A DNA stretch of 36,343 nucleotides from a virus. A program made the position numbers and the translations under genes. This document shows, one piece after another, positions 24,349-31,065 of this stretch (position 1 is the first letter of the stretch; each line of letters starts with the position of its first letter). The stretch is from positions 1 to 36,343 of IMG/VR virus record IMGVR_UViG_3300032116_000647, one strand, 5' to 3'. A model generated the notes under the pieces. It searched no databases and had not been told where the DNA came from. It saw nothing but the letters and a program-made list of their open reading frames with translations.

Positions 24349-24427
24349 TTGCCCAAGAAACGGGCAGATCTTATGCTCGGTATTAGCCAAACTTATCACG
24401 GGTACAATTTATCTCGCTTTCACTTAT
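24349..24427 (+). promoter_or_regulatory. Candidate promoter plus triple ACTTAT element (copy B) before the sugar operon
   Basis: TTGCCC (24349-24354) and TATGCT (24372-24377) are spaced by exactly 17 bp, a reasonable sigma70-type pair. Just downstream, ACTTAT/ATTTAT/ACTTAT lie at 24391, 24407 and 24422, the same 16- and 15-bp spacing as copy A at 10891-10927. The repeats would be in the 5' part of the transcript. This would allow the sugar/lysis genes to be expressed apart from the virion operon. Confidence 0.45.
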
Positions 24428-24764
24428 AGCTGCGCTAGCCGCGGCATTCATTGCGTTTTGTGTCGCCTGCTACCTCGGACTGGCGCTCAAAGGAGCCCGC
24501 CGGGCTGGCCGTGAGGCGCTCATTCGGCTCTCGGCCGAGCAGGGGCAGCACGAGGTCAGCAAGCACGCGCTGCGTGACGCGGGAGCCGAACTCGCGACGC
24601 TGCGCGACAAGCTGGCGACGGCGGCGGCCGAGGCTAGCAAGCGCACGCCGAGCATCGAGTGCGCCGAGATGCTACGCGACCTGGCGGCGAACGGCGCGCT
24701 TCTTCACGTCTCGCGCATCGACGCCAACGACGTGTTCATGATGTCACCGAGGACCGCGCGATGA
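24411..24764 (+). CDS. Small membrane-anchored coiled-coil protein without a canonical start codon
   Basis: A clear coding frame ends at TGA 24762-24764, overlapping the SDR start by ATGA. It encodes one hydrophobic N-terminal segment (LIAALAAAFIAFCVACYLGL) followed by basic residues and a charged helix (HALRDAGAELATLRDKLATA). The frame opens after TAG 24384, yet contains no ATG, GTG or TTG before the membrane segment; ATC 24411, ATA 24426 or ATT 24450 are the only near-cognate options, and no good ribosome site is seen. The topology resembles inner-membrane spanin-like proteins. It may start at a rare codon, or be a decayed or misread gene. Confidence 0.45.
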   Translation: MSLSLIAALAAAFIAFCVACYLGLALKGARRAGREALIRLSAEQGQHEVSKHALRDAGAELATLRDKLATAAAEASKRTPSIECAEMLRDLAANGALLHVSRIDANDVFMMSPRTAR

Positions 24765-25660
24765 GCTACGTGGTGATCGGCGGCACCGGCACGCTTGGCA
24801 GCGAGATCATGCGGCAGCTGTTGCAGCGCGATCCCGGCACCAAGATCACCTGCTACAGCCGCGACGAGATGAAGCAGTACCAGGCGCGGGCCGAGTTCCC
24901 GAGCGTGCGCTTTGTGATCGGCGACATCCGCGACCGAGCCGCGGTCAAGAACGTGGTGCGCGGCGCGCATACCGTCTTCCATTTCGCGGCGCTGAAGCAC
25001 ATCGACACCTGCGAGGCGAACCCGGTCGAGGCGATCAAGACGAACCTGCAAGGCTCGCTCAATATCGCCGATGCCGCGGCTGCTGCCCAGGTGCCCTATG
25101 TCGTCTACTCGAACACCGACAAGGCCGTCCTGCCGATCACGACGTATGGCTACACGAAAGCGCTCGCGCAGAACGTGCTGCTGGAGATGAACAAGGGCAC
25201 GCGCACGAAATTCTCGGTGTTCAACTGGGGCAACGTGCTGGCAAGCCGCGGCAGCGTGATCCAGTGTTTCGTGCGCTCGCTGCTCGACAGCGGCCAGGTG
25301 AACATCACCGACTTGCGCATGACGCGCTTCTGGCTGCGCATTGAAGACGCCGCGACGCTGGTGCTCGAACGCTACAAGACCGCGCCGAATGACCGCGCCG
25401 TGATCCCGCCGTGCAAGGGGGCGTATGTCACCGACGTAGCCCAAGCTTGCGCCCGGCTCCTCGGCATCAAGAAGTTCCGTACCAACGTGACGGGCTTGCG
25501 CGGCACCGAGAAGCTGTACGAGGTGCTCGAGAGCACGCACGGCGGCTGCCTCAGGAGCGACACATGCGCGCAGTACACGGCCGACGAGCTCGACTCACTC
25601 TTGCGCGACATAGTCACGAGGCTTGCACAAGAGCACAAGGCAGGGAGGGCATCGGCATGA
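24761..25660 (+). CDS. SDR-family nucleotide-sugar 4,6-dehydratase (PseB/FlaA1/CapD-like)
   Basis: A 299-aa extended SDR enzyme. It has the NAD(P)-binding GGTGTLGSE at residues 8-16, an acidic GDIRD (54-58), FHFAALKHIDTCEANPVEAI (73-92, the PseB/CapD signature), the catalytic SNTDK (117-121) and YGYTK (129-133). In PseB-like enzymes the TDK/YxxxK set converts UDP-GlcNAc to a 4-keto-6-deoxy sugar, the first step of pseudaminic-type sugars. ATG 24761 is chosen because it begins just before the Rossmann motif and overlaps the previous gene. It leads a chain of overlapping sugar genes. The substrate is inferred. Confidence 0.85.
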   Translation: MSYVVIGGTGTLGSEIMRQLLQRDPGTKITCYSRDEMKQYQARAEFPSVRFVIGDIRDRAAVKNVVRGAHTVFHFAALKHIDTCEANPVEAIKTNLQGSLNIADAAAAAQVPYVVYSNTDKAVLPITTYGYTKALAQNVLLEMNKGTRTKFSVFNWGNVLASRGSVIQCFVRSLLDSGQVNITDLRMTRFWLRIEDAATLVLERYKTAPNDRAVIPPCKGAYVTDVAQACARLLGIKKFRTNVTGLRGTEKLYEVLESTHGGCLRSDTCAQYTADELDSLLRDIVTRLAQEHKAGRASA

Positions 25661-26280
25661 TCGTCGGGATTGTCGGGCACCTTGGGAACATGGGCCGCCG
25701 CTACGCGAAAATCTGCGAGTACCTCGGCCATCAAGTCATAGGCCACGACCCGCGGGAAAACCCGCTGGGCGACGTGCGCACGCTATCCTTCACCGCCGAC
25801 GCCATCATCATCGCGAGCCCGACGCCTTACCACGTCGATCACATCCGCGCGTTCAAGGACTACAGCCTGCCGATCCTCTGCGAGAAGCCGGTTACCAAGG
25901 ATCTCGACGCGCTCGAGGAGCTGCTGGCCGACCTCAAGGCAGCGGGCACACGCCTGAAGGTCGTCAACCAGTACGCGGAACTCTCCTTCCCCAAGGACGG
26001 CACCGGCCTGACCTCCTACGACTACTTCAAGAGCGGCGGCGACGGCCTAGCCTGGGATTGCATCAGCCTCGTGACCTTGGCCAACGGCCCGGTCGAGCTG
26101 CGGAACGACTCGCCCGTCTGGAAGGCGCAGATCAACGGGCACCCTCTCGTCGCGAGCGACATGGACGGCGCCTACATCCGCATGGTTGACCGCTGGCTGC
26201 GTGACCCATCGACGACCGACTACGACGCCATCTATCGAGCCCACAAGAAGGTAGCCGACCTTTGCCAACCAAAGTCCTAA
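25657..26280 (+). CDS. Gfo/Idh/MocA-type NAD(P)-dependent sugar oxidoreductase, short form
   Basis: A 207-aa protein starting at ATG 25657, overlapping the SDR stop. N-terminal Rossmann motif GIVGHLGNMGRRY, DAIIIASPTPYHVDH, and the family hallmark LCEKPVTKD. Typical family members have about 320-350 aa; here the C-terminal alpha/beta substrate domain is reduced, so it may be a minimal or specialised enzyme. In surface-sugar operons these proteins oxidise or reduce a sugar intermediate. It overlaps the next gene by 19 bp. Confidence 0.75.
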   Translation: MIVGIVGHLGNMGRRYAKICEYLGHQVIGHDPRENPLGDVRTLSFTADAIIIASPTPYHVDHIRAFKDYSLPILCEKPVTKDLDALEELLADLKAAGTRLKVVNQYAELSFPKDGTGLTSYDYFKSGGDGLAWDCISLVTLANGPVELRNDSPVWKAQINGHPLVASDMDGAYIRMVDRWLRDPSTTDYDAIYRAHKKVADLCQPKS

Positions 26281-26978
26281 TAGCGATACAGGCGCGCAGC
26301 GGGTCTACCCGGCTGCCGCGCAAAGCCTTCGAGCTGATCGGCGAGCGGCGCATGCTAGACCATGTGGTCGACGCTTGCCGCGAGGCCGCGCGCTACCTGA
26401 TGTCGCGGCCGACGCCGAATGCTCCCGAGGTCAGCGTGGCGCTGCTCGTGCCGACCGCTGATCCCATCGCCAAGGAGTTCGCGCGTGGCGTGGGCGTCGT
26501 CGAAGGCCCGGAGCAAGACGTGCTCAGCCGGTACTACGCGGCGCTCGAGCGCTACTCGCCCGACTTCGTCGTGCGCATCACCGGCGATTGCCCGCTAATC
26601 CCCGACTTCCTGATCGCCAAGCACATCACGACAGCGATCAAGGGGCGGTACGACTACGTGTCAAACGTGGACGAAGAGACGCGCACGGCGATCGACGGGC
26701 ACGACTGCGAGGTCATGAGCAGCCGCATGCTTGGCTGGCTGCATGGCGCCGCGGAGACAGCCCCCGACCGCGAGCACGTGACCCTCATGGCTCGTCGCGA
26801 GCCACCCGACTGGGCGCGCATGGGCTGCGTGCTGAACTACCACGACCAAAGCCACGTCAAGCTGAGCGTCGACACGGCAGACGACTTAGCGCGCGTGCGC
26901 GACGAGTACAGTCGGCGCGATCTCAAGCTATTCAAGGCCGAGCGCAAGTTCGGCAGGCAAGCGGTGCACCGCCTATGA
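26262..26978 (+). CDS. SpsF/PseF/NeuA-like CMP-sugar synthetase (cytidylyltransferase)
   Basis: A 238-aa nucleotidyltransferase. The N-terminal AIQARSGSTRLPRKAF is the SpsF/NeuA nucleotide-binding motif, followed by VVEGPEQDVLSRYYAA and VVRITGDCPLIPD with the metal-binding Asp. Such enzymes load a nonulosonic acid with CMP for transfer. The start is TTG 26262 (AGAAGG about 10 bp upstream), overlapping the previous gene by 19 bp. Length and motifs are complete. With the NeuB-like gene it provides the two defining steps of CMP-nonulosonate synthesis; the exact sugar is unknown. Confidence 0.85.
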   Translation: MPTKVLIAIQARSGSTRLPRKAFELIGERRMLDHVVDACREAARYLMSRPTPNAPEVSVALLVPTADPIAKEFARGVGVVEGPEQDVLSRYYAALERYSPDFVVRITGDCPLIPDFLIAKHITTAIKGRYDYVSNVDEETRTAIDGHDCEVMSSRMLGWLHGAAETAPDREHVTLMARREPPDWARMGCVLNYHDQSHVKLSVDTADDLARVRDEYSRRDLKLFKAERKFGRQAVHRL

Positions 26979-28201
26979 GCGACCATTTCGCGCTGCACAG
27001 GCGCGCCCAAGACTGCATCGCACAGGCTGCGCTGACGAACAGCAAGCGTCCGAGCTGCCACGTGCAAGGCGTCTACCCGACGCATGTCGCCCGCGGCCAC
27101 GGCGGCCACCTGTGGGACCACGCCGGCCGCAAGTATCTCGACTTCATCTGCGGGCTGGGCACCAACATCCTCGGCTACGGCGACGCGCGCGTAAACGCCG
27201 CGATCGCCGCGCAGCTCCCGCACGGCGCATCCCTGTCCTTCTCTACCCACCACGAGCTGGAGACGGCGGAGAAGGTCAAGGAGCTAGTGCCGTTCGTCGA
27301 TGCGGTGAAGTTCCTGAAGTCCGGCAGCGAGGCGTGCTCGGCCGCCATCCGCATCGCGCGCGCAGCGACCGGACGACACTACGTGCTGAGCGACGCCTAT
27401 CACGGCTGGCACGACGAGTTCGTCAGCTTGACGCCGCCGGCCTACGGCGTGCCGAACGACGACGACGGCTTTACTCGAGCGATCGAGCCGTTTCACAAGC
27501 TCGACCAGATCGACAGCACGGTCGCGGCCGTGATCGTCGAGCCGGTCGTGACCGACGCGAGCGACGCGCGGCGTGCTTATCTCCAAGAATTGCGGAAAGT
27601 GTGCACAAAGCACGGCACTCTGCTCATTTTCGACGAGGTCATCACCGGGTTCCGATGGCCGCGTTTCACCGTGGCGACCAACTGGTCGATCACGCCGGAC
27701 CTCATCTGCCTCGGCAAGGCGATTGCCAATGGCATGCCGCTGGCTGTCGTCGGCGGCAAGTACGCGGTTATGAATTGTCCCGACGAATACTTCGTTAGTT
27801 CGACCTACGCTGGCGAGACGCTATCCCTGGTCGCCGCCAAGACGACCATGACGCTACTCCAGACCAAGTACGACCTGGCGAACCTGTGGGAGCACGGCGC
27901 GCAGTTCCTCGACGGCTTCAACGCCATCTGGCCGGAAGCCGTGCGCATCGAGGGGTACCCGTCGCGCGGCGCGTTCAAGGGCGACCTGCGCGCTCGAGCC
28001 ATGTTCTTCCAGGAGGCTTGCCTAGCAGGTCTGCTTTTTGGTCCCAGTTTTTTCCTGTCCTTCGCGCACCTCGGCGAGATGCACGGCGTGCTCGACACGT
28101 GCAGAGACATCCTGGGTCGTGTAAAACGCGGCGAAGTAAGGATGAAAGGGGAGCTTCCGAGCAGCCCCTTTGCGGAGCGAGTGAGGGCAAAAAGCGCATG
28201 A
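26975..28201 (+). CDS. Class III PLP-dependent aminotransferase (glutamate-1-semialdehyde aminomutase-like)
   Basis: A 408-aa fold-type I enzyme. PLP-binding SGSEA (116-120), YHGWHDE (142-148), LLIFDEVITGFR (217-228, Asp220), the Schiff-base Lys248 in LGKAIANG, and STYAGETLS (276-284). The closest family is the GSA-aminomutase-like group of class III, members of which occur in surface-sugar clusters beside SpsF and NeuB proteins. It would place the amino group on the keto sugar, in the role of the DegT-type PseC in the classic pathway. Heme synthesis is unlikely in this context. Overlaps neighbours by 4 bp on both sides. Confidence 0.85.
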   Translation: MSDHFALHRRAQDCIAQAALTNSKRPSCHVQGVYPTHVARGHGGHLWDHAGRKYLDFICGLGTNILGYGDARVNAAIAAQLPHGASLSFSTHHELETAEKVKELVPFVDAVKFLKSGSEACSAAIRIARAATGRHYVLSDAYHGWHDEFVSLTPPAYGVPNDDDGFTRAIEPFHKLDQIDSTVAAVIVEPVVTDASDARRAYLQELRKVCTKHGTLLIFDEVITGFRWPRFTVATNWSITPDLICLGKAIANGMPLAVVGGKYAVMNCPDEYFVSSTYAGETLSLVAAKTTMTLLQTKYDLANLWEHGAQFLDGFNAIWPEAVRIEGYPSRGAFKGDLRARAMFFQEACLAGLLFGPSFFLSFAHLGEMHGVLDTCRDILGRVKRGEVRMKGELPSSPFAERVRAKSA

Positions 28202-28674
28202 AACGTTGTTATTTGTGTAAGAAAGACAAGCCGCGAAGCGACTTTCACAAGTGCGCTGGACGCACTGATGGCCTGCAAACGAAGTGCAAACCTTGCCAGA
28301 TCGAGTACCAGCGTCAGCGCCGGAAGACCGCAGAAGGCAAAGCGTACGATAGCAAGCGCCGGGTCATGTACAGCCAGACGGAGCGTGGTCGCGAAGTCAT
28401 GAAAGAGGCAGCGAGACGTTTTCGCTCGCGCCCGGAAGGGGCCGCGAAGAGCAGGACGTGGTGCCAGCGATACGCTAGAGAAAACAGAGAGAAGATCCGC
28501 GCCCACAAGCGGGTGAGCAAAGCGGTTGCCGCAGGCAAGATCCAGCGCTTGCCATGCGAGGTCTGCGGCACAACTCCGACTGATGCCCATCACCACGACT
28601 ATTCCAAGCCGCTTGACGTGCGTTGGCTTTGCAGATTTCACCACGGCGAAGAGCATAGGAAGGCGCGCGCATGA
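28198..28674 (+). CDS. HNH-type zinc-finger endonuclease
   Basis: A 158-aa basic protein. N-terminal zinc motif CYLCKKDKPRSDFHKC, then CKPC; C-terminal HNH-like module CEVCG, DAHHHDYSKPLDVRWLC and RFHHGEEH, a common phage HNH variant (His-Tyr/Asn-His with CxxC ligands). Between them is an Arg/Lys-rich helical linker. Likely a free-standing homing-type or DNA-nicking endonuclease. It overlaps the aminotransferase and GNAT genes by 4 bp each, which splits the sugar operon without breaking translation coupling. Confidence 0.8.
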   Translation: MKRCYLCKKDKPRSDFHKCAGRTDGLQTKCKPCQIEYQRQRRKTAEGKAYDSKRRVMYSQTERGREVMKEAARRFRSRPEGAAKSRTWCQRYARENREKIRAHKRVSKAVAAGKIQRLPCEVCGTTPTDAHHHDYSKPLDVRWLCRFHHGEEHRKARA

Positions 28675-29423
28675 AGATCCCGGTGAGCCTTGAACTTCGC
28701 GCCTTCGACTCGACCGACGCCGTCCGCGTCCGCGAGTGGCGGAACCACTACAGCATCTGGCGGTACTGCCGCCAAAACGATTTGATCTCCGATGTTGCGC
28801 AAACCGCTTGGTATGAGCGACAGTCTAAAGATCCCAGCATCAAAATGTACGGGCTATGGCTGAAGGTGGCGGCGGGGGCCGAGCTAGTCGGCGTGGCCGG
28901 GCTCACGTCCATTGATTGGTTCAATCGTCGGGCCGAGTTCTCGTTGTACCTAAATCCCGAAAAGCACCGACAGGGGCTAGGGAGCAGCGGGCTCAGGATG
29001 CTCCTTGCGCACGCGTTCGACAACCTCGCGCTTGAACAGGTATGGGGCGAGACGCTCGAGGGAAACCCCGCCATGGCGATCTTTCAAGCCATCGGCTTCA
29101 AGCAGGACGGCACCCGGCGCGCCTTCTATTGGAAAGACGGCCGCTTCTGGGACGCCCACCTCATCAGCATCACCCGCGAGGAATGGCATGGACATCGTAC
29201 AAGGGCTGCTACTCCTGATCACGCTGGCGACGCTGGTAACGACGCTGGCGCTTTGGAAGCAGCGGGTGACCCCGCTCGTCGACAAGGTGGCAAGCGAGGC
29301 CGTAGACCACGAGGAGTCGCCGCACTCGTCGCTGGAGCCGACCACGCGGCCGATGCGGGTAGCCGTCCTGGACGACGAGACGGCAGCGAGGCGCGAGAGG
29401 CAGGCCAGGGAGAAGGCGCCTAA
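28671..29423 (+). CDS. GNAT-family N-acetyltransferase (PseH-like), with long out-of-frame 3' overlap
   Basis: Residues 1-173 are a complete GNAT: an N-terminal LRAFDSTDAVRVREWRNHYS, a beta core with EFSLYL, acetyl-CoA-binding HRQGLGSSGLRML, and NPAMAIFQAIGF. This is the pattern of PseH/RimJ-type acetyltransferases acting on amino sugars such as the UDP-4-amino intermediate of pseudaminic synthesis. The frame continues to residue 250, but the last about 77 aa are Ala/Gly/Arg-rich and overlap, in another frame, the membrane-protein gene at 29188. That tail looks like shadow sequence, so the enzyme may simply lack a nearby stop. Overlaps the HNH gene by 4 bp. Confidence 0.75.
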   Translation: MKIPVSLELRAFDSTDAVRVREWRNHYSIWRYCRQNDLISDVAQTAWYERQSKDPSIKMYGLWLKVAAGAELVGVAGLTSIDWFNRRAEFSLYLNPEKHRQGLGSSGLRMLLAHAFDNLALEQVWGETLEGNPAMAIFQAIGFKQDGTRRAFYWKDGRFWDAHLISITREEWHGHRTRAATPDHAGDAGNDAGALEAAGDPARRQGGKRGRRPRGVAALVAGADHAADAGSRPGRRDGSEAREAGQGEGA

Positions 29424-29442
29424 CCCGGAGCTCGCGCAGTGA
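29188..29442 (+). CDS. Small membrane protein, 84 aa, probable lysis-cassette member
   Basis: Starts at ATG 29188 inside the GNAT gene, in another frame, with GAGG upstream. One N-terminal hydrophobic segment (IVQGLLLLITLATLVTTLAL) followed by KQR and a charged soluble part, an N-in inner-membrane topology. It could be a spanin-type or signal-anchor protein. It overlaps the next gene by GTGA. Confidence 0.65.
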   Translation: MDIVQGLLLLITLATLVTTLALWKQRVTPLVDKVASEAVDHEESPHSSLEPTTRPMRVAVLDDETAARRERQAREKAPNPELAQ

Positions 29443-29702
29443 ATCCGTTGCTTGAAAAAGCCGTCTGGGCGCTAGGCGGCGGGTTCGTCTCGCTGGTCGT
29501 CGCGCATTTCGCCGTGGGCAAGGACGTGGCGTACATCCGCGGCCAGCTCGCCGCGATCATCACGCAGCTGCACATCGTCCAGCGCCTAAAAGACCGGCTC
29601 ACAACGTCCGATCAGGTACTCACGAAGGCCCGCACCGACCTAGACCACGCCTTCGACAAGATCCGCCACCTAGAGCGTGCAAGGGAGAACGGTCATGGAT
29701 GA
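29439..29702 (+). CDS. Small membrane-anchored coiled-coil protein, 87 aa
   Basis: GTG 29439 overlaps the previous stop. An N-terminal hydrophobic stretch (VWALGGGFVSLVVAHFAVG) precedes a long helix with heptad pattern (DVAYIRGQLAAIITQLHIVQ, DLDHAFDKIRHLERA). The form resembles i-spanin or phage holin-accessory proteins. It ends by overlapping the holin-like gene by 8 bp. Function inferred only from topology and neighbours. Confidence 0.6.
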   Translation: MNPLLEKAVWALGGGFVSLVVAHFAVGKDVAYIRGQLAAIITQLHIVQRLKDRLTTSDQVLTKARTDLDHAFDKIRHLERARENGHG

Positions 29703-29901
29703 CAGCAATAAGCCTTGGTACCAGTCAAAGACCTTTTGGGCGTCGATCGTCACCGCGGTACTCCCGGTGATCCCGGGCGTCGCCCCGGTGATCGCGCTCT
29801 ACCCCGAGGCGTACAGCGCCATTCTCGGCGCGGTGTTCGGCGCGCTGCGGATCACGACGACGGCGCCGTTGACTCTGCGCAAGCCGAAGGTGCTGCCCTA
29901 G
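29695..29901 (+). CDS. Holin-like protein, 68 aa
   Basis: Starts at ATG 29695. Two hydrophobic segments (FWASIVTAVLPVIPGVAPVI and AYSAILGAVFGALRITTT) joined by a short turn, with a basic tail (RKPKVLP), the size and topology of class II holins, which open the inner membrane to the endolysin. The endolysin lies far away at 4867-5325 on the other strand. The stop TAG (29899-29901) shares CTAG with the stop of the opposing gene. Confidence 0.65.
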   Translation: MDDSNKPWYQSKTFWASIVTAVLPVIPGVAPVIALYPEAYSAILGAVFGALRITTTAPLTLRKPKVLP

Positions 29902-30095
29902 GGCGCAACCGCATCGAACCGCCTGAGCGCTTCGCGTAGCGCCTCGACCTCTGGGGCATCGCCCACCGGCACGCCGCCAGCGATCGTCCATTTGCGCTGG
30001 CTCGCATCAACGGCATCTAGGGCCGCGCGTACCGCGTTTGCTAAATCCACCGCGGCCTTGGCCTTGGCTTTGGCTTCGTCCATGGACATGGGCAT
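29898..30095 (-). CDS. Hypothetical Ala-rich helical protein, 65 aa
   Basis: Last gene of the leftward array. The start ATG 30095 has AGGTG just upstream; an open frame further right overlaps the next gene and is shadow. The body is helical (KAKAKAAVDLANAVRAALDA and EVEALREALRRFDAV). Its stop lies tail-to-tail with the holin-like gene. Unrecognised. Confidence 0.6.
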   Translation of the reverse strand: MPMSMDEAKAKAKAAVDLANAVRAALDAVDASQRKWTIAGGVPVGDAPEVEALREALRRFDAVAP

Positions 30096-30100
30096 ATCAC

Positions 30101-30262
30101 CTATTGCCCCAGCTCCGCCAGCTTCCTCGCCTCGTGGCACTTGAGGCACCAGTGCTCGACTAGCAGCGTGGGCGACGGCCTGAGCACAGTCGTCATGCTC
30201 CAGACGAGTACGCCGCACCCGCGGCATTGCACGTAGGCCCGGGCCCTCTCGACGACACTCAC
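30101..30262 (-). CDS. Zinc-ribbon microprotein, 53 aa
   Basis: GTG start at 30262 behind a strong AGGAGG. The sequence has two Cys pairs, CRGCG and CLKCH, about 30 residues apart, a complete small zinc ribbon. It is Val/Leu-rich between the pairs. Similar in type to the CxxC protein at 2988-3173. Unknown function; perhaps a transcription or nuclease accessory. Confidence 0.65.
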   Translation of the reverse strand: MSVVERARAYVQCRGCGVLVWSMTTVLRPSPTLLVEHWCLKCHEARKLAELGQ

Positions 30263-30272
30263 GGTTTACCTC

Positions 30273-30569
30273 CTAGAAAGGTGGGTCTTTGAGCAGTGGC
30301 TCTAGCACTTCGCGGACTTCTTCCCGCGTGGGATTTAGCCCCCTCCCCACCGCCTTGTCGTAGGCGTCAAGCGCGTCCCGAATGTCCACCTCACGGCGTT
30401 CCCATTGGATCACGTCGGGGTCGGGGACGAATCGCCTAGCCTGGTGAATCACGCGGCGCGCAGCCTCCAGCTCGTCGACCGCAGCGCGGAGCAGCGTTGC
30501 AAAAGGATCGTCGAAGCCGTTCATCAGGTTGGCGACACGGCGCATCTCGTCCAGATCAGCCTTCGCCAT
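30273..30569 (-). CDS. Hypothetical protein, 98 aa
   Basis: Helical, charged protein (KADLDEMRRVANLMNGFDDP, EVDIRDALDAYDKAVGRG). The start ATG 30569 overlaps the previous gene's end by 14 bp. It has no Cys motifs or membrane segments. Unrecognised early-region protein. Confidence 0.6.
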   Translation of the reverse strand: MAKADLDEMRRVANLMNGFDDPFATLLRAAVDELEAARRVIHQARRFVPDPDVIQWERREVDIRDALDAYDKAVGRGLNPTREEVREVLEPLLKDPPF

Positions 30570-31065
30570 CTTTGCCCCCCTCCCGTGAAGTCTCTGAGAC
30601 TGAACCCGGCAGCGAATCGCCAGATGAGCTGTCGAGGTGCGCGCGGAGCGCTAGCTCAGCAGCCGAAAGTTTCGCCTTGGCATCCGGCGACAGTCGCCAG
30701 CCGCCGTCGTGTGCCGCGTAAACGTGGGCTTCGAGCATGCCAGCGGCCAGCCGGCGCAGCTCGCCTAGCTGAGCCTCGGTCTTCAAGAACTCCTCGAAGT
30801 TCTCCTTGGTCCGACGCTCGATGTCTTCTGCACGCCGCTTCCAGACGTCGCGCAATCTCTGAGCCTCGTCACGCTCGGTCTTCTTCTCGTCCAGTAGGCG
30901 CGACAGCACGGTGACCGCATGGGCGGAGATGGCCTCGGCGTGGCGGAGGTCTTTGGCCTTCGCCTTCCACGCGGCTGGCCAGTTGAATCGCAGAACGACC
31001 ATGTTCCGTTTGCAATTAGCTGTGTTGACGCAAATGCATTGCGGCCATGTGCATGGATCAGCCAT
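30556..31065 (-). CDS. Hypothetical Cys-start coiled-coil protein, 169 aa
   Basis: I chose ATG 31065, with a GGTGGGG site upstream; longer starts have Arg/Ser shadow composition. A short N-terminal Cys cluster (DPCTWPQCICVNTANCK, ligands C4, C8, C10, C16) may bind metal. The centre is a long coiled coil (LLDEKKTERDEAQRLRDVWK, RAEDIERRTKENFEEFLK). The C-terminus is acidic and Ser-rich. Unrecognised. Confidence 0.6.
   Translation of the reverse strand: MADPCTWPQCICVNTANCKRNMVVLRFNWPAAWKAKAKDLRHAEAISAHAVTVLSRLLDEKKTERDEAQRLRDVWKRRAEDIERRTKENFEEFLKTEAQLGELRRLAAGMLEAHVYAAHDGGWRLSPDAKAKLSAAELALRAHLDSSSGDSLPGSVSETSREGGKDGEG

Noticed and set aside
24451-24741. 96-codon open frame before the SDR gene
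   Set aside because: Arg/Ser-rich shadow composition; the competing frame ending at 24764 has a membrane helix, a coiled coil and an ATGA overlap with the next gene.
26975-28201. Aminotransferase as a heme-pathway enzyme (HemL)
   Set aside because: The family resemblance is real, but position between a CMP-sugar synthetase and an amino-sugar acetyltransferase favours a sugar aminotransferase.
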